Shown here piece after piece: positions 1-7,930 of a DNA stretch of 64,000 nucleotides. The stretch's first letter is position 1. The number at the start of each line of letters is the position of its first letter. The notes below the pieces were generated by a model, which saw nothing but the letters and a program-made list of their open reading frames with translations, was not told where the DNA came from and did no database searches. Both the position numbers and the translations under genes were made by a program. This stretch comes from Actinomycetospora succinea. GTDB taxonomy: Bacteria > Actinomycetota > Actinomycetes > Mycobacteriales > Pseudonocardiaceae. The stretch lies in assembly GCF_004363095.1 (NCBI RefSeq), contig NZ_SNYO01000007.1:1-64000 (forward strand), given 5' to 3'.

Positions 1-88
1 CGGATGCTTCAGACACACCCACCCCGCCCCGGAGGCCCTCCTCGATCAACCCGACACGCCGCCGCACACAACGTCTCGGGTCACGACA

Positions 89-119
89 CCTAGAGGCAGC
101 GAACAGCGCGTTCGCTGCC
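89..119. repeat. Palindromic repeat, related to a copy inside a CDS at 37.5 kb
   Basis: Ten-base arms GGCAGCGAAC (95-104) and GTTCGCTGCC (110-119) enclose a five-base loop. Bases 89-114 match 37527-37552 at 24 of 26 positions, so this is one member of a dispersed family. It lies downstream of the Fe-S oxidoreductase gene and may act as a terminator, but there is no T-tract. Confidence 0.7.
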
Positions 120-141
120 GACACCCCGGACCCCCGGAAAC

Positions 142-188
142 ACGAACGGCGCTCTCGCTGCTTCGGAAGCAGCGAGAGCGCCGTTCGT
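142..188. terminator. Perfect 22-bp stem hairpin, probable terminator
   Basis: Arms 142-163 and 167-188 are perfectly complementary over 22 bases, with a three-base CGG loop. It lies 29 bases beyond the stop of the minus-strand Fe-S oxidoreductase and is the likely intrinsic terminator (I-shaped, without U-tract, as is common in actinobacteria). It shares the GAACGGCGC core with the hairpin at 37.5 kb. Confidence 0.7.
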
Positions 189-216
189 TCGTCCGGCACG
201 GGCCCCGGAGGGCGCG

Positions 217-2736
217 CTAGTTCTCCGAGGACGGGTTCTGCACGTTGGCCGAGGTGGCCGCGGTGTCGGGGTCCGAGTCGCCCTCGTGGTCGGTCTCCGT
301 CGTCGCCTCCGGGCGCCCGCGCTTCACGGCCGCGAGGAGCATCTGCGAGACGTCCATGACCTCGGTGTTCGTGGCCTTGGACTCGCTCTGGCGCTCGGTG
401 AGCCCGTCGGTGAGCATCACGCGGCAGAACGGGCAGCCGGTGGCGATCGTGTCGGTCTCGGTGGAGATGGCCTCGTCGACGCGGTCCATGTTGATGCGCT
501 TGCCGATGTGCTCCTCCATCCACATCCGCGCACCCCCGGCGCCGCAGCACAGGGCACGGTCGGCGTGACGGGGCATCTCCTTGAGCTCGGCGCCCGCGGC
601 CTCGACCAGCTCGCGGGGCGGGCTGTAGACCTCGTTGTGCCGGCCCAGGTAGCAGGGGTCGTGGTAGGTCACGGTCTTGCGGGCCCCACCGTTCGAGCCC
701 GCGTGCCCGTTGCCGTTCGACCCCGCGTGCCCGTTCGTCGACTCCTTCTCCGCGAGGGCGACCGCGGCCGGCGCGGCCTGGTCGGCGTCGTGGCCCTCGG
801 TGGCGTGCCCGTTGGCGGGGATCAGCCCGCGCTCGGTGCCGTCGGAGTGCGGGCCGTGGTACTGCAGGTTCGTCGACGGGTTGATGTCGAGCTTCGCCTG
901 CGGCACGGGCGACGACTCGGGCGCCACCGGCACCAGCTTCTTCTCGCGGACGAGCTGGTTGAGCAGCTGGGTGTGGTGGACGACCTCGTAGTGGCCGTCG
1001 AGCTGCGGGTACTCGCGCCCGAGGGTGTTCATGCAGTGCGGGCAGGTGGTGACGATCTTGCGCGTCCCCGGCTCGCGGCCCTCGAAGACGGCGTCGAGCA
1101 TCTCCTTGGTCTGCATGGCCATCATCTGGAAGAGGAACTCGTTGCCCGAGCGCCGCGCCGGGTCGCCGGTGCAGCTCTCCTCCTTGCCGAGCACGACGTA
1201 GTCGACGTCGGCGATGTGCAGCAGCTCGGCGACCGCGCGCACCGTCTTCTTGGCGTTGTCGTCGAACGCGCCGGCGCAGCCGATGAAGAACAGGTACTCG
1301 GTCTCCGGGGAGAGCTCGCCGTCGAACTCGGGCACGTCGAAGGGGAGGTCCTTCGCCCAGTCCATGCGCGACGAGTTGTTCTGGCCCCAGGGGTTGCCCT
1401 TGTTCTCGAGGTTGCGGAAGAGCACCCCGAGCTCGGCCGGGAACTCCGACTCGATCATGACCTGGTTGCGGCGCATGTCGATGATGTGGTCGACGTGCTC
1501 GATGTCGACCGGGCACTGCTCGACGCAGGCGCCGCAGGTGGTGCACGACCACAGGACCTCGGGGTCGATGACGCCGAGCTGCTCGGCGGTGCCGACCAGC
1601 GGGCGCGAGGCCTGGACGTCGTCGCTCTTGCGGTAGCGCTCGTAGCCGGACTCCGGCACGCCGTGGCCGTCGTGGACGGGCTCACCCGGGTTGTTCGCGC
1701 CGGCCTGGGTGGCGGCGCCCTCCTCGGGCATGTCCTTGCCGCCGATCATGTACGGCGCCTTCGCGAACATGTGGTCGCGCAGGTCCATGATCAGCAGCTT
1801 CGGCGACAGCGGCTTGCCGGTGTTCCACGCCGGGCACTGGCTCTGGCAGCGACCGCACTCGGTGCAGGTCGCGAAGTCGAGCATGCCCTTCCACGTGAAG
1901 TCCTCGATCTTGCCGCGACCGAACGAGGCGTCCTCCGGCGGATCCTCGAAGTCGATCGGCTTGCCCTCGTGCTCGATCGGCGGCACCGGGCCGAGCGCCT
2001 TCGGCAGGCGCTTGGCCGAGACGTTGATCGGCGCGATGAAGATGTGGAGGTGCTTCGAGTAGAGCACGACCACCAGGAAGATCAGCGCGACCGCGATGTG
2101 CAGCAGCAGGAAGACCGTCTCGAGGACGAAGAGCGTGGGCTCCGGGACCCCGGAGAACAGGTACCCGACGCCGATCGAGGCCCAGGCGCCCGAGTCGTAG
2201 GGCAGGTTGCCCGCCGCCGACGAGCTGCCGCGGAAGGCGAACAGCGTCCAGACGACGTTGAAGATCAGGAACAGGATCAGCCAGGCGCCGCCGGTGTGGC
2301 TGCCGTAGAAGCGGGAGGTCCGGGCGCGGCGCTCCGGCGCCTGCTGCACGCGCATGATCGCGAAGGCGATGATCGAGATCAGCACCATGATCGCGATGAA
2401 GTCCTGCAGGAAGCCGAGGACCGACCAGCGCCCGATCAGCGGGATGTGGAAGTCCTCGACGAACAGGGCGCCGTAGGCCTCGATGTAGACCGTCAGCAGG
2501 ATGATGAAGCCCCACATCGTGAAGAGGTGGGCGAGGCCGGGGATGGACCAGCGCAGCAGTTTGCGCTGCCCGAACACCTCCACGAACTGGGCGCGCACGC
2601 GCGCGCCGAGGCCGTCGGCACGCTTCGCATCGGGCTGACCGGAGGCGATCAGGCTGTAGAGCCACCATGACCGGCGGGCGGCCACGACGACCACGGCCAG
2701 GGTCAGGGCGAGCCCCAGGACCAAACGGACGATCAC
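217..2736 (-). CDS. Membrane-anchored Fe-S oxidoreductase (HdrD/CCG-domain type)
   Basis: About 839 residues. The N-terminal third has about five membrane helices resembling a NarI/HdrE-type cytochrome b subunit. Two 4Fe-4S clusters follow (CTECGRCQSQCP and CTTCGACVEQCP), then two cysteine-rich CCG domains (SCTGDPARR...TTCPHC, and HDPCYLGRHN...CCGAGG) joined by a Gly/Asn/His-rich linker. The family passes electrons between a membrane pool and a heterodisulfide- or lactate-type acceptor; the substrate is unknown. It matches the Rv0338c-type protein that sits near dnaK in mycobacteria. An in-frame ATG exists at 2805, but I prefer the GTG at 2736 because GGGGAGG lies seven bases before it and the extra 23 residues look like leader sequence. 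Confidence 0.9.
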   Translation of the reverse strand: MIVRLVLGLALTLAVVVVAARRSWWLYSLIASGQPDAKRADGLGARVRAQFVEVFGQRKLLRWSIPGLAHLFTMWGFIILLTVYIEAYGALFVEDFHIPLIGRWSVLGFLQDFIAIMVLISIIAFAIMRVQQAPERRARTSRFYGSHTGGAWLILFLIFNVVWTLFAFRGSSSAAGNLPYDSGAWASIGVGYLFSGVPEPTLFVLETVFLLLHIAVALIFLVVVLYSKHLHIFIAPINVSAKRLPKALGPVPPIEHEGKPIDFEDPPEDASFGRGKIEDFTWKGMLDFATCTECGRCQSQCPAWNTGKPLSPKLLIMDLRDHMFAKAPYMIGGKDMPEEGAATQAGANNPGEPVHDGHGVPESGYERYRKSDDVQASRPLVGTAEQLGVIDPEVLWSCTTCGACVEQCPVDIEHVDHIIDMRRNQVMIESEFPAELGVLFRNLENKGNPWGQNNSSRMDWAKDLPFDVPEFDGELSPETEYLFFIGCAGAFDDNAKKTVRAVAELLHIADVDYVVLGKEESCTGDPARRSGNEFLFQMMAMQTKEMLDAVFEGREPGTRKIVTTCPHCMNTLGREYPQLDGHYEVVHHTQLLNQLVREKKLVPVAPESSPVPQAKLDINPSTNLQYHGPHSDGTERGLIPANGHATEGHDADQAAPAAVALAEKESTNGHAGSNGNGHAGSNGGARKTVTYHDPCYLGRHNEVYSPPRELVEAAGAELKEMPRHADRALCCGAGGARMWMEEHIGKRINMDRVDEAISTETDTIATGCPFCRVMLTDGLTERQSESKATNTEVMDVSQMLLAAVKRGRPEATTETDHEGDSDPDTAATSANVQNPSSEN

Positions 2737-3223
2737 GACGGGACCTCCCCGTGGGCCGGGCCCGTGGTGGAGGGCCCGGTGAGACAACGACTGCGTCGGC
2801 GGCACTGTAACGGCCGGTAGGGACCTCGGCGCTCCGAGAGGTGACTGAGGCTACTCGCCGGTAACCGGAGTGGACGTCCCGACGGGCCCGGCGGCTGCGC
2901 CGTTCGTCGCCACGGACGAGCGATGCTTTGCGATGGCGAATCCCGCCGCGCCACGCCGGAGCGTGATGACGGCCCGTGCCGTGTGGATCACGATAGGCTC
3001 ATCCGGACCAGGAGAGCGGGTGCTCATCACCCGCCGGTCGCGGAGGGTCGACGATGCGGGCACGCCTGTGGGGGAGGGCGTGGAAAGCGGGTGCTCGGAC
3101 GCCGTCGACGGGTGTGATGGACCCGTTGCCGAGGGTGTTTGATTCCCTCACGGCGCCGTGTTTACTCGACCGGTCGAGAACGGTTTCCGGCACATCGACC
3201 AGCACGTTTGCGGGAGGACCGCC
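2737..3223. other. Divergent intergenic region with two small dyads
   Basis: This 487-bp stretch separates the minus-strand oxidoreductase from the plus-strand secretion-like operon and must hold both promoters. I see a 7-bp hairpin (GCGGGTG/CACCCGC, 3016-3034) and a 14-bp palindrome at 3165-3178. Short open frames here have no recognisable protein character. No convincing -35/-10 pair stands out. Confidence 0.5.
3165..3178. promoter_or_regulatory. Perfect 14-bp palindrome, possible operator of the T4SS-like operon
   Basis: CTCGACCGGTCGAG is perfectly self-complementary and lies 45 bp before the first start codon of the operon. Its size and position suit a repressor dimer; the regulator is not in the window as far as can be told. 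Confidence 0.35.
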
Positions 3224-3490
3224 ATGACCGTCACGTTCCTCGGCGCCGACCTGGTCGCGCAGGCCCCGGGAACCGGCGGGCTCCAGGGGTGGATCCAGGA
3301 CAACATCGTCCCGCTGATCCTCCTGGGCATCGCGATCATCATGTTGTGGATCGGCGGGCGTGGTGACAACGCCGGCGTCGCCCGCCGCAGCATCGGCCTG
3401 ATCATCGGCCTGATCGCGCTCGGCATCGCCCTCACGCCTGGTGCGGGTGCGCGTGTCGGTGCGTTCTTCGCCCAGCTCATCACCGGGTGA
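3224..3490 (+). CDS. Small two-helix membrane protein, first gene of T4SS-like operon
   Basis: 88 residues with two hydrophobic segments (about 26-45 and 55-72) and an Arg-rich turn between them. ATG at 3224 is chosen because GGGAGG (3212-3217) sits six bases upstream; an in-frame GTG at 3158 lacks such a site. Its size and topology resemble the small VirB2/TrbC-like or TcpD-like subunits that open conjugation operons in Gram-positive bacteria, but there is no signature residue to prove this. Its stop overlaps the GTG of the next gene (GTGA), so the two are translationally coupled. Confidence 0.8.
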   Translation: MTVTFLGADLVAQAPGTGGLQGWIQDNIVPLILLGIAIIMLWIGGRGDNAGVARRSIGLIIGLIALGIALTPGAGARVGAFFAQLITG

Positions 3491-4635
3491 CGCGGGTGCA
3501 CATCCGCACCGACGACGAGGTCTACCGCGTCGACGCCGTCTGGTTGGGTCCGCCGCGCGCGACCTTCCCCTGGCGCGCCCGCTACTCCGCCTACGGGGTC
3601 GGGCTGCTCGTGATGCTCGTGGTGATGTTCCTGCAGCGCCGCCTCGGCATCGACCTCGGCTTCTTCTCGGTGGCCTGGGCGCTGCTGATCACCGTCGCGG
3701 TCACCCGGTTCGTGTCCCGGCGCATCAACGACGAGCGCCCGCTGCTGGAGTGGCTGACGCTCTTCGTCCACGAGCTGCGTGGCCCCCGCGCCCGCCACCG
3801 CGTCACCGGCGGGGCGCTGACCACCGGGCACGTCACCGTGCGTCGCGACCGCCCGCGGCTCACCGGCTTGCCCACGGCCGTCGCCCTCCCGCGCGGCAGC
3901 GACCGCACTGCGCCGAAGGCCGCCCGCCCGGCCACGGTCGATCCGGCCGACGACGCCGCCTGGGGCCCGCCGCCCCGCGACGACGAGGTGCTGGTCGCGG
4001 AGCCGGTGCCGGAGCCCGCACCGACCCCCGGGCCGGTGGCCGAGGTCACGGAGGAGGCGCCCGCCGACACGCCCGGCGTGCCGACGACCGGGCCCTCGCA
4101 CGCCCGCGCGGCCCGCCCCGCCGCCGGCCCGAGCGAGGCGACCCTGGCCCGCCGGCGCGCCCGGGCGGAGCGGGCGGCCGAGAAGGCGCGCGCCGAGAAG
4201 GCTGCTGCGGAGAAGGCTGCCGCGGAGAGAGCGTCTGCCGAGACAGCCCGCGCCGCCGACGCCGACTTCGGGCCGCCGTCGAGCGCCGACGTGGGCGAGA
4301 GCGTCAGCGACGGCACGTCCCCGACTCCCACCGAGGCCCCCGCCGAGCTGCCCCCCGTGCCCGGTCCCCGCGCGGGCGACGCGGCGATCGCGGCCTGGAC
4401 CGGCGCCCGCCGCGAGGCCGTGCCGGCGCGCCGTGCGGGCTCCGTGATCCGCAAGGCCGACCCCGACCCCGACCGCACCCAGCGGCGCGCGACGCGCCCG
4501 CGGCGGCGCCCCGGCTGGCCGATGTCGAACGAGCCGTCGGCGCCGGCCACCCCGAGCACCCCGAGCGACGCCCCGTTCGGCCCGGGCGCGCGGTCCCGCG
4601 ACCGACGAGGAGATCCCGGTGCTGCGCCGCGGTAG
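3487..4635 (+). CDS. VirB3/PrgI-like membrane protein with long disordered tail
   Basis: 382 residues. The first 90 residues hold two membrane helices (about 32-52 and 57-77) in a short basic context, as in the PrgI/TcpE/VirB3-like subunits that always precede the VirB4 ATPase. The remaining 290 residues are Pro/Ala/Glu-rich and contain an Ala/Glu/Lys/Arg heptad-like stretch (about 220-258) likely to form a single long helix. This tail is much longer than in conjugative plasmid homologues and may be a docking arm. The start overlaps the upstream stop; the end overlaps the next gene by 17 bp. Confidence 0.8.
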   Translation: MTRVHIRTDDEVYRVDAVWLGPPRATFPWRARYSAYGVGLLVMLVVMFLQRRLGIDLGFFSVAWALLITVAVTRFVSRRINDERPLLEWLTLFVHELRGPRARHRVTGGALTTGHVTVRRDRPRLTGLPTAVALPRGSDRTAPKAARPATVDPADDAAWGPPPRDDEVLVAEPVPEPAPTPGPVAEVTEEAPADTPGVPTTGPSHARAARPAAGPSEATLARRRARAERAAEKARAEKAAAEKAAAERASAETARAADADFGPPSSADVGESVSDGTSPTPTEAPAELPPVPGPRAGDAAIAAWTGARREAVPARRAGSVIRKADPDPDRTQRRATRPRRRPGWPMSNEPSAPATPSTPSDAPFGPGARSRDRRGDPGAAPR

Positions 4636-7600
4636 GGCGCGGCGCGCACTCGACCGGGAGTCCCCACCCGAGGCGATCGAGGCCGGCGACAGTGCGAAGG
4701 GCCTGCGCCCGGCCCGCAGCAGCACCGGGAACGGCGGCAACGGCCACGGCCGGCGCGGTCGCTCGCTGGTCGGCGAGTCGCCCGCCGCCGGCTACCGGCC
4801 CGCGATCTCGCTGCGCGCCATCGACGGCAACCTCGCGCGCACCGCGACGGCCGTCACGGCCTGGTACCGCCTCGCGCCGCAGCCCTGGAGCTTCCGCAGC
4901 GACACCCAGCGCGAGACGCTCATCCGCCAGATCGCGACCCAGCTCGGCGAGCTGCAGGGCCGCTGGCTGCACGTGCGGGTCACCTCGCGGCCCTACCCCG
5001 TCGCGCTGTGGGCCGAGACGTTCGACCACAACGCGCCCGGCCGGATGCCGGACGTCCCCGGCGCGCTGAGCTGGGAGAGCTTCCTCGAGGGCGAGCAGCG
5101 CCACCTCATGGGCCTGTCGATGTCCGACAAGGAGGTCTTCCTCGGCGTCGAGGTCTCCGGGCGCTCGGTGGTCGACCGCTGGCTCGAGGGCGCCGCGCCG
5201 GTGCTCGGCCGCCTGGTCCCGTCGGCGGCGACCGCCGAGCTGGCCGCGCTGGAGTCCGAGATCGCGCACGTCGAGGCGCTGGTCTCGCGGGCGGGCCTCG
5301 ACGCGGTGCCGGCGACCGCCGAGGACATGGCCTGGCTGATGCACCGGTCGTGCTCGCTGGGCCTGCCCGCGCCGCGCACGGTGGCGCCGGCGTCGGGCGA
5401 CCACTGGGAGGCCGAGGACCTCGCCGCGTTCACCGACGGCGTCGCGCTGCAGCAGGAGCCGTACGCGCCGACCGTCCAGGTGCTCGGGCGCTTCGGCACC
5501 CAGCCGGTGCAGCGGCACGTCGCGGTGCTGTCGGTGGGCCTCATGGACGCGCTGCGCATCCCCGAGGCCGACGACCCGTGGATGCAGCGCAGCGACCGCC
5601 TGCCCTTCCCCGTCGAGTGGTCGGCGCGGATCTACGTGCGCAAGCCCGAGGAGGTCGCCGGGGAGCTGCAGCGCCAGATGGGCAAGGTGCGCAGCCAGAT
5701 CCGGCACTACACCCACGACCACGACCTCGACCCGCCGATGTCGCTCTCGCGGCAGGCCGACCGGGTGCTGCAGATCGAGGACGAGCTCTCCGGCGGGCTC
5801 ACCCAGCTCAACACCCGGGTCTACGGCTGGTGGCGCGTCGCGGTGTCCGGGCGCGACGAGGGCGAGGCGCTGACGCGCGCCCAGCAGGTGCTCGACCTCT
5901 ACCGCCCGCGGGTCGCGATGGAGCACCCCGAGGCCCAGTACGCCTACGCGCGCGAGTTCATCCCCGGCGAGCCGCTGGCGTCGACGGCCTACCGGCGCCG
6001 AGGCTCGGTGACCTGGGTGGCCGCGGGCGTGCCGGCCGCGTCGGCGTCGGTGGGCGACCGGCGCGGCATCATGATCGGCGAGACCTGCACGGCCACCCGG
6101 CGCCCGGTGGCGTGGGACCCGTGGATGGCGCAGGAGGTCCGGCGCGCGTCGGGCCTCACGGCGGTCGTGGGTGGCCTCGGCTCCGGGAAGTCGTTCCTCA
6201 CCGGACTGCTCGTCTACAAGACGCTGCGCGCCGGGGCCCGCTGGACGGTGCTCGACCCGTCGGGCCCGCTCGCCGAGCTGACCAAGCTCCCCGAGCTCGC
6301 GCCGTTCTCGCGGCACATCCACCTGCTGGGCGCCGACCCCGGCATCCTCAACCCCTACCGGGTGGTGGCCGAGCCCCGCCGCGACCACTTCCTCGACGAG
6401 GACGACCCGGACAAGGCGTGGCGCCGCGAGCGCTCGCTGGCCGCGGCGACCCGGCGCCGCCTGGTGCTCGACGTCCTCACCGGCCTGCTGCCCTTCGACG
6501 TGGCGCGCCTGCCCCACACCCGGATCGTGCTGCTGCGCGCGGTCCGCGAGGTCGGCGGCGCCCCGGACCGCGACCCGGGCCAGGTCATCGCCGTCCTGCG
6601 CCGTCACGCGCGCGAGGGCGAGGAGCACGCGGACGTCGTCGCCGACTTCCTCGAGGAGCGCCGCGAGCTGCCCCAGGCCGCGCTGCTGTTCCCCGACCGC
6701 AACGCCGACCCGCGCGAGGACCCGTGGCAGGGCGAGGAGAACTACCGCCTCACCGTGCTGACCATGCAGGGCATGTCCCTGCCGCGCCCCGGCAGCCCGC
6801 GCGAGGAGTGGACCGACGGCGAGTCGCTCGCGGTCGAGCTGCTCAACCTCGCGTCCTGGCTGACCCAGCGCACGATCTACACCGCCGACCGGAACCTGCG
6901 GAAGGGCGTCGCGCTCGACGAGACGCACTTCCTGTCTCAGATCCCCACCGGCAAGGTGCTCATCGACCGGCTCGCCCGCGACTCGCGGAAGTTCAACGTC
7001 CGCGCCCTGTTCGCCTCCCAGCTCGCGGGCGACCTGCTGCGCGTGCCCGGGTTCGCGTCGCTGGTCAACGCGGTGTTCGTCGGGCGCACCGACGACGAGG
7101 AGGCGCAGGCCGAGGCGCTGCGCCTGCTGCGCGTGCCCACCGAGGTCGGCTACGAGGAGATGCTCGGCACCCTCTCGCCGCGGCCCCGCCACGACGACCG
7201 GCCCGACGACACCCCGCGCCAGTTCGTGTTCGCCGACGGGCACGGCGGCGTCGAGAAGATCCGGATCGATCTCGAGGGCCCGCACCTCGAGCACCTGCGC
7301 GAGACGCTGGACACCAACCCCGACGCGCGCCGGGCCCGCCCGCTGCCGGCCGCTCCGGTGTCGGGGTCGCACCCCGTCCCGCCCGAGACCGACGCGGAGC
7401 GCACCGGCCCGGTCCCGATCGTCCCGCCGGCGGGCCCGCCCAGCGGTCCCCTGCCCACTGCGGCCGGCGCGCCGCAGGGCCCGTCCCGCCCGGCACCCCC
7501 GCGCCGTCCCGCGACCCCGCCGCCGGGCACCGCGCGCGTGTCGCCGGTGACCCCGTCGCGCGACCCCCTCGTCGAGCGCACCGTCGTCGAGGGCACGGTG

Positions 7601-7930
7601 CTCGACGAGCGTCCCGACGCCGAAGCGATCACGTCGGGGTTCGACGAGCGTCTCGACGACCTGGCGCCCGACCTCGACGACGATCTGGGCAGCGGTCCCG
7701 CCGGCGTTCCCGGGGCGCCCGACCCCGCGCCCGTCGGCGACGACGAGTGGGCCGACGCCTGGGTCATGGACGAGGGCGAGGCCACGGGTGACGCGGTCGG
7801 CGAGCTGAGCGACGACGCGACCGTGACGACGGCCGCCGACCGGAACCCGGGCTGGCGCGAGGGCAGTGAGGTGCAGGATCCGGGCCGCTGGGTCGGCGCC
7901 GGCCGCCGCGGCCCGGGGACCACGGGGTGA
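4619..7930 (+). CDS. VirB4-like secretion ATPase (SCO6880-type)
   Basis: 1103 residues. The N-terminal half matches the actinobacterial SCO6880-like arrangement. The motor domain has Walker A GGLGSGKS (about 517-524) and Walker B in VALDETHF (about 763-769), followed by the FNVRALFASQ stretch typical of VirB4/TraC ATPases. This protein would energise transfer through the VirB6-like channel encoded next. From about residue 900 it becomes a Pro/Gly/Asp-rich tail of some 200 residues with no recognisable fold, longer than usual for VirB4. The GTG start at 4619 has AGGAG at 4607-4611. Its stop overlaps the next start (GTGA). Confidence 0.9.
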   Translation: MLRRGRARRALDRESPPEAIEAGDSAKGLRPARSSTGNGGNGHGRRGRSLVGESPAAGYRPAISLRAIDGNLARTATAVTAWYRLAPQPWSFRSDTQRETLIRQIATQLGELQGRWLHVRVTSRPYPVALWAETFDHNAPGRMPDVPGALSWESFLEGEQRHLMGLSMSDKEVFLGVEVSGRSVVDRWLEGAAPVLGRLVPSAATAELAALESEIAHVEALVSRAGLDAVPATAEDMAWLMHRSCSLGLPAPRTVAPASGDHWEAEDLAAFTDGVALQQEPYAPTVQVLGRFGTQPVQRHVAVLSVGLMDALRIPEADDPWMQRSDRLPFPVEWSARIYVRKPEEVAGELQRQMGKVRSQIRHYTHDHDLDPPMSLSRQADRVLQIEDELSGGLTQLNTRVYGWWRVAVSGRDEGEALTRAQQVLDLYRPRVAMEHPEAQYAYAREFIPGEPLASTAYRRRGSVTWVAAGVPAASASVGDRRGIMIGETCTATRRPVAWDPWMAQEVRRASGLTAVVGGLGSGKSFLTGLLVYKTLRAGARWTVLDPSGPLAELTKLPELAPFSRHIHLLGADPGILNPYRVVAEPRRDHFLDEDDPDKAWRRERSLAAATRRRLVLDVLTGLLPFDVARLPHTRIVLLRAVREVGGAPDRDPGQVIAVLRRHAREGEEHADVVADFLEERRELPQAALLFPDRNADPREDPWQGEENYRLTVLTMQGMSLPRPGSPREEWTDGESLAVELLNLASWLTQRTIYTADRNLRKGVALDETHFLSQIPTGKVLIDRLARDSRKFNVRALFASQLAGDLLRVPGFASLVNAVFVGRTDDEEAQAEALRLLRVPTEVGYEEMLGTLSPRPRHDDRPDDTPRQFVFADGHGGVEKIRIDLEGPHLEHLRETLDTNPDARRARPLPAAPVSGSHPVPPETDAERTGPVPIVPPAGPPSGPLPTAAGAPQGPSRPAPPRRPATPPPGTARVSPVTPSRDPLVERTVVEGTVLDERPDAEAITSGFDERLDDLAPDLDDDLGSGPAGVPGAPDPAPVGDDEWADAWVMDEGEATGDAVGELSDDATVTTAADRNPGWREGSEVQDPGRWVGAGRRGPGTTG

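Noticed and set aside
286-2670. Long plus-strand open frame (794 codons) opposite the Fe-S oxidoreductase
   Set aside because: Antisense frame kept open by extreme GC content; Arg/Gly/Ala/Val-rich with no domain, whereas the minus-strand protein has complete Fe-S motifs.
2870-3142. Small plus-strand gene in the 2.7-3.2 kb gap
   Set aside because: No ribosome-binding site, no fold or membrane pattern, and composition typical of non-coding sequence here.
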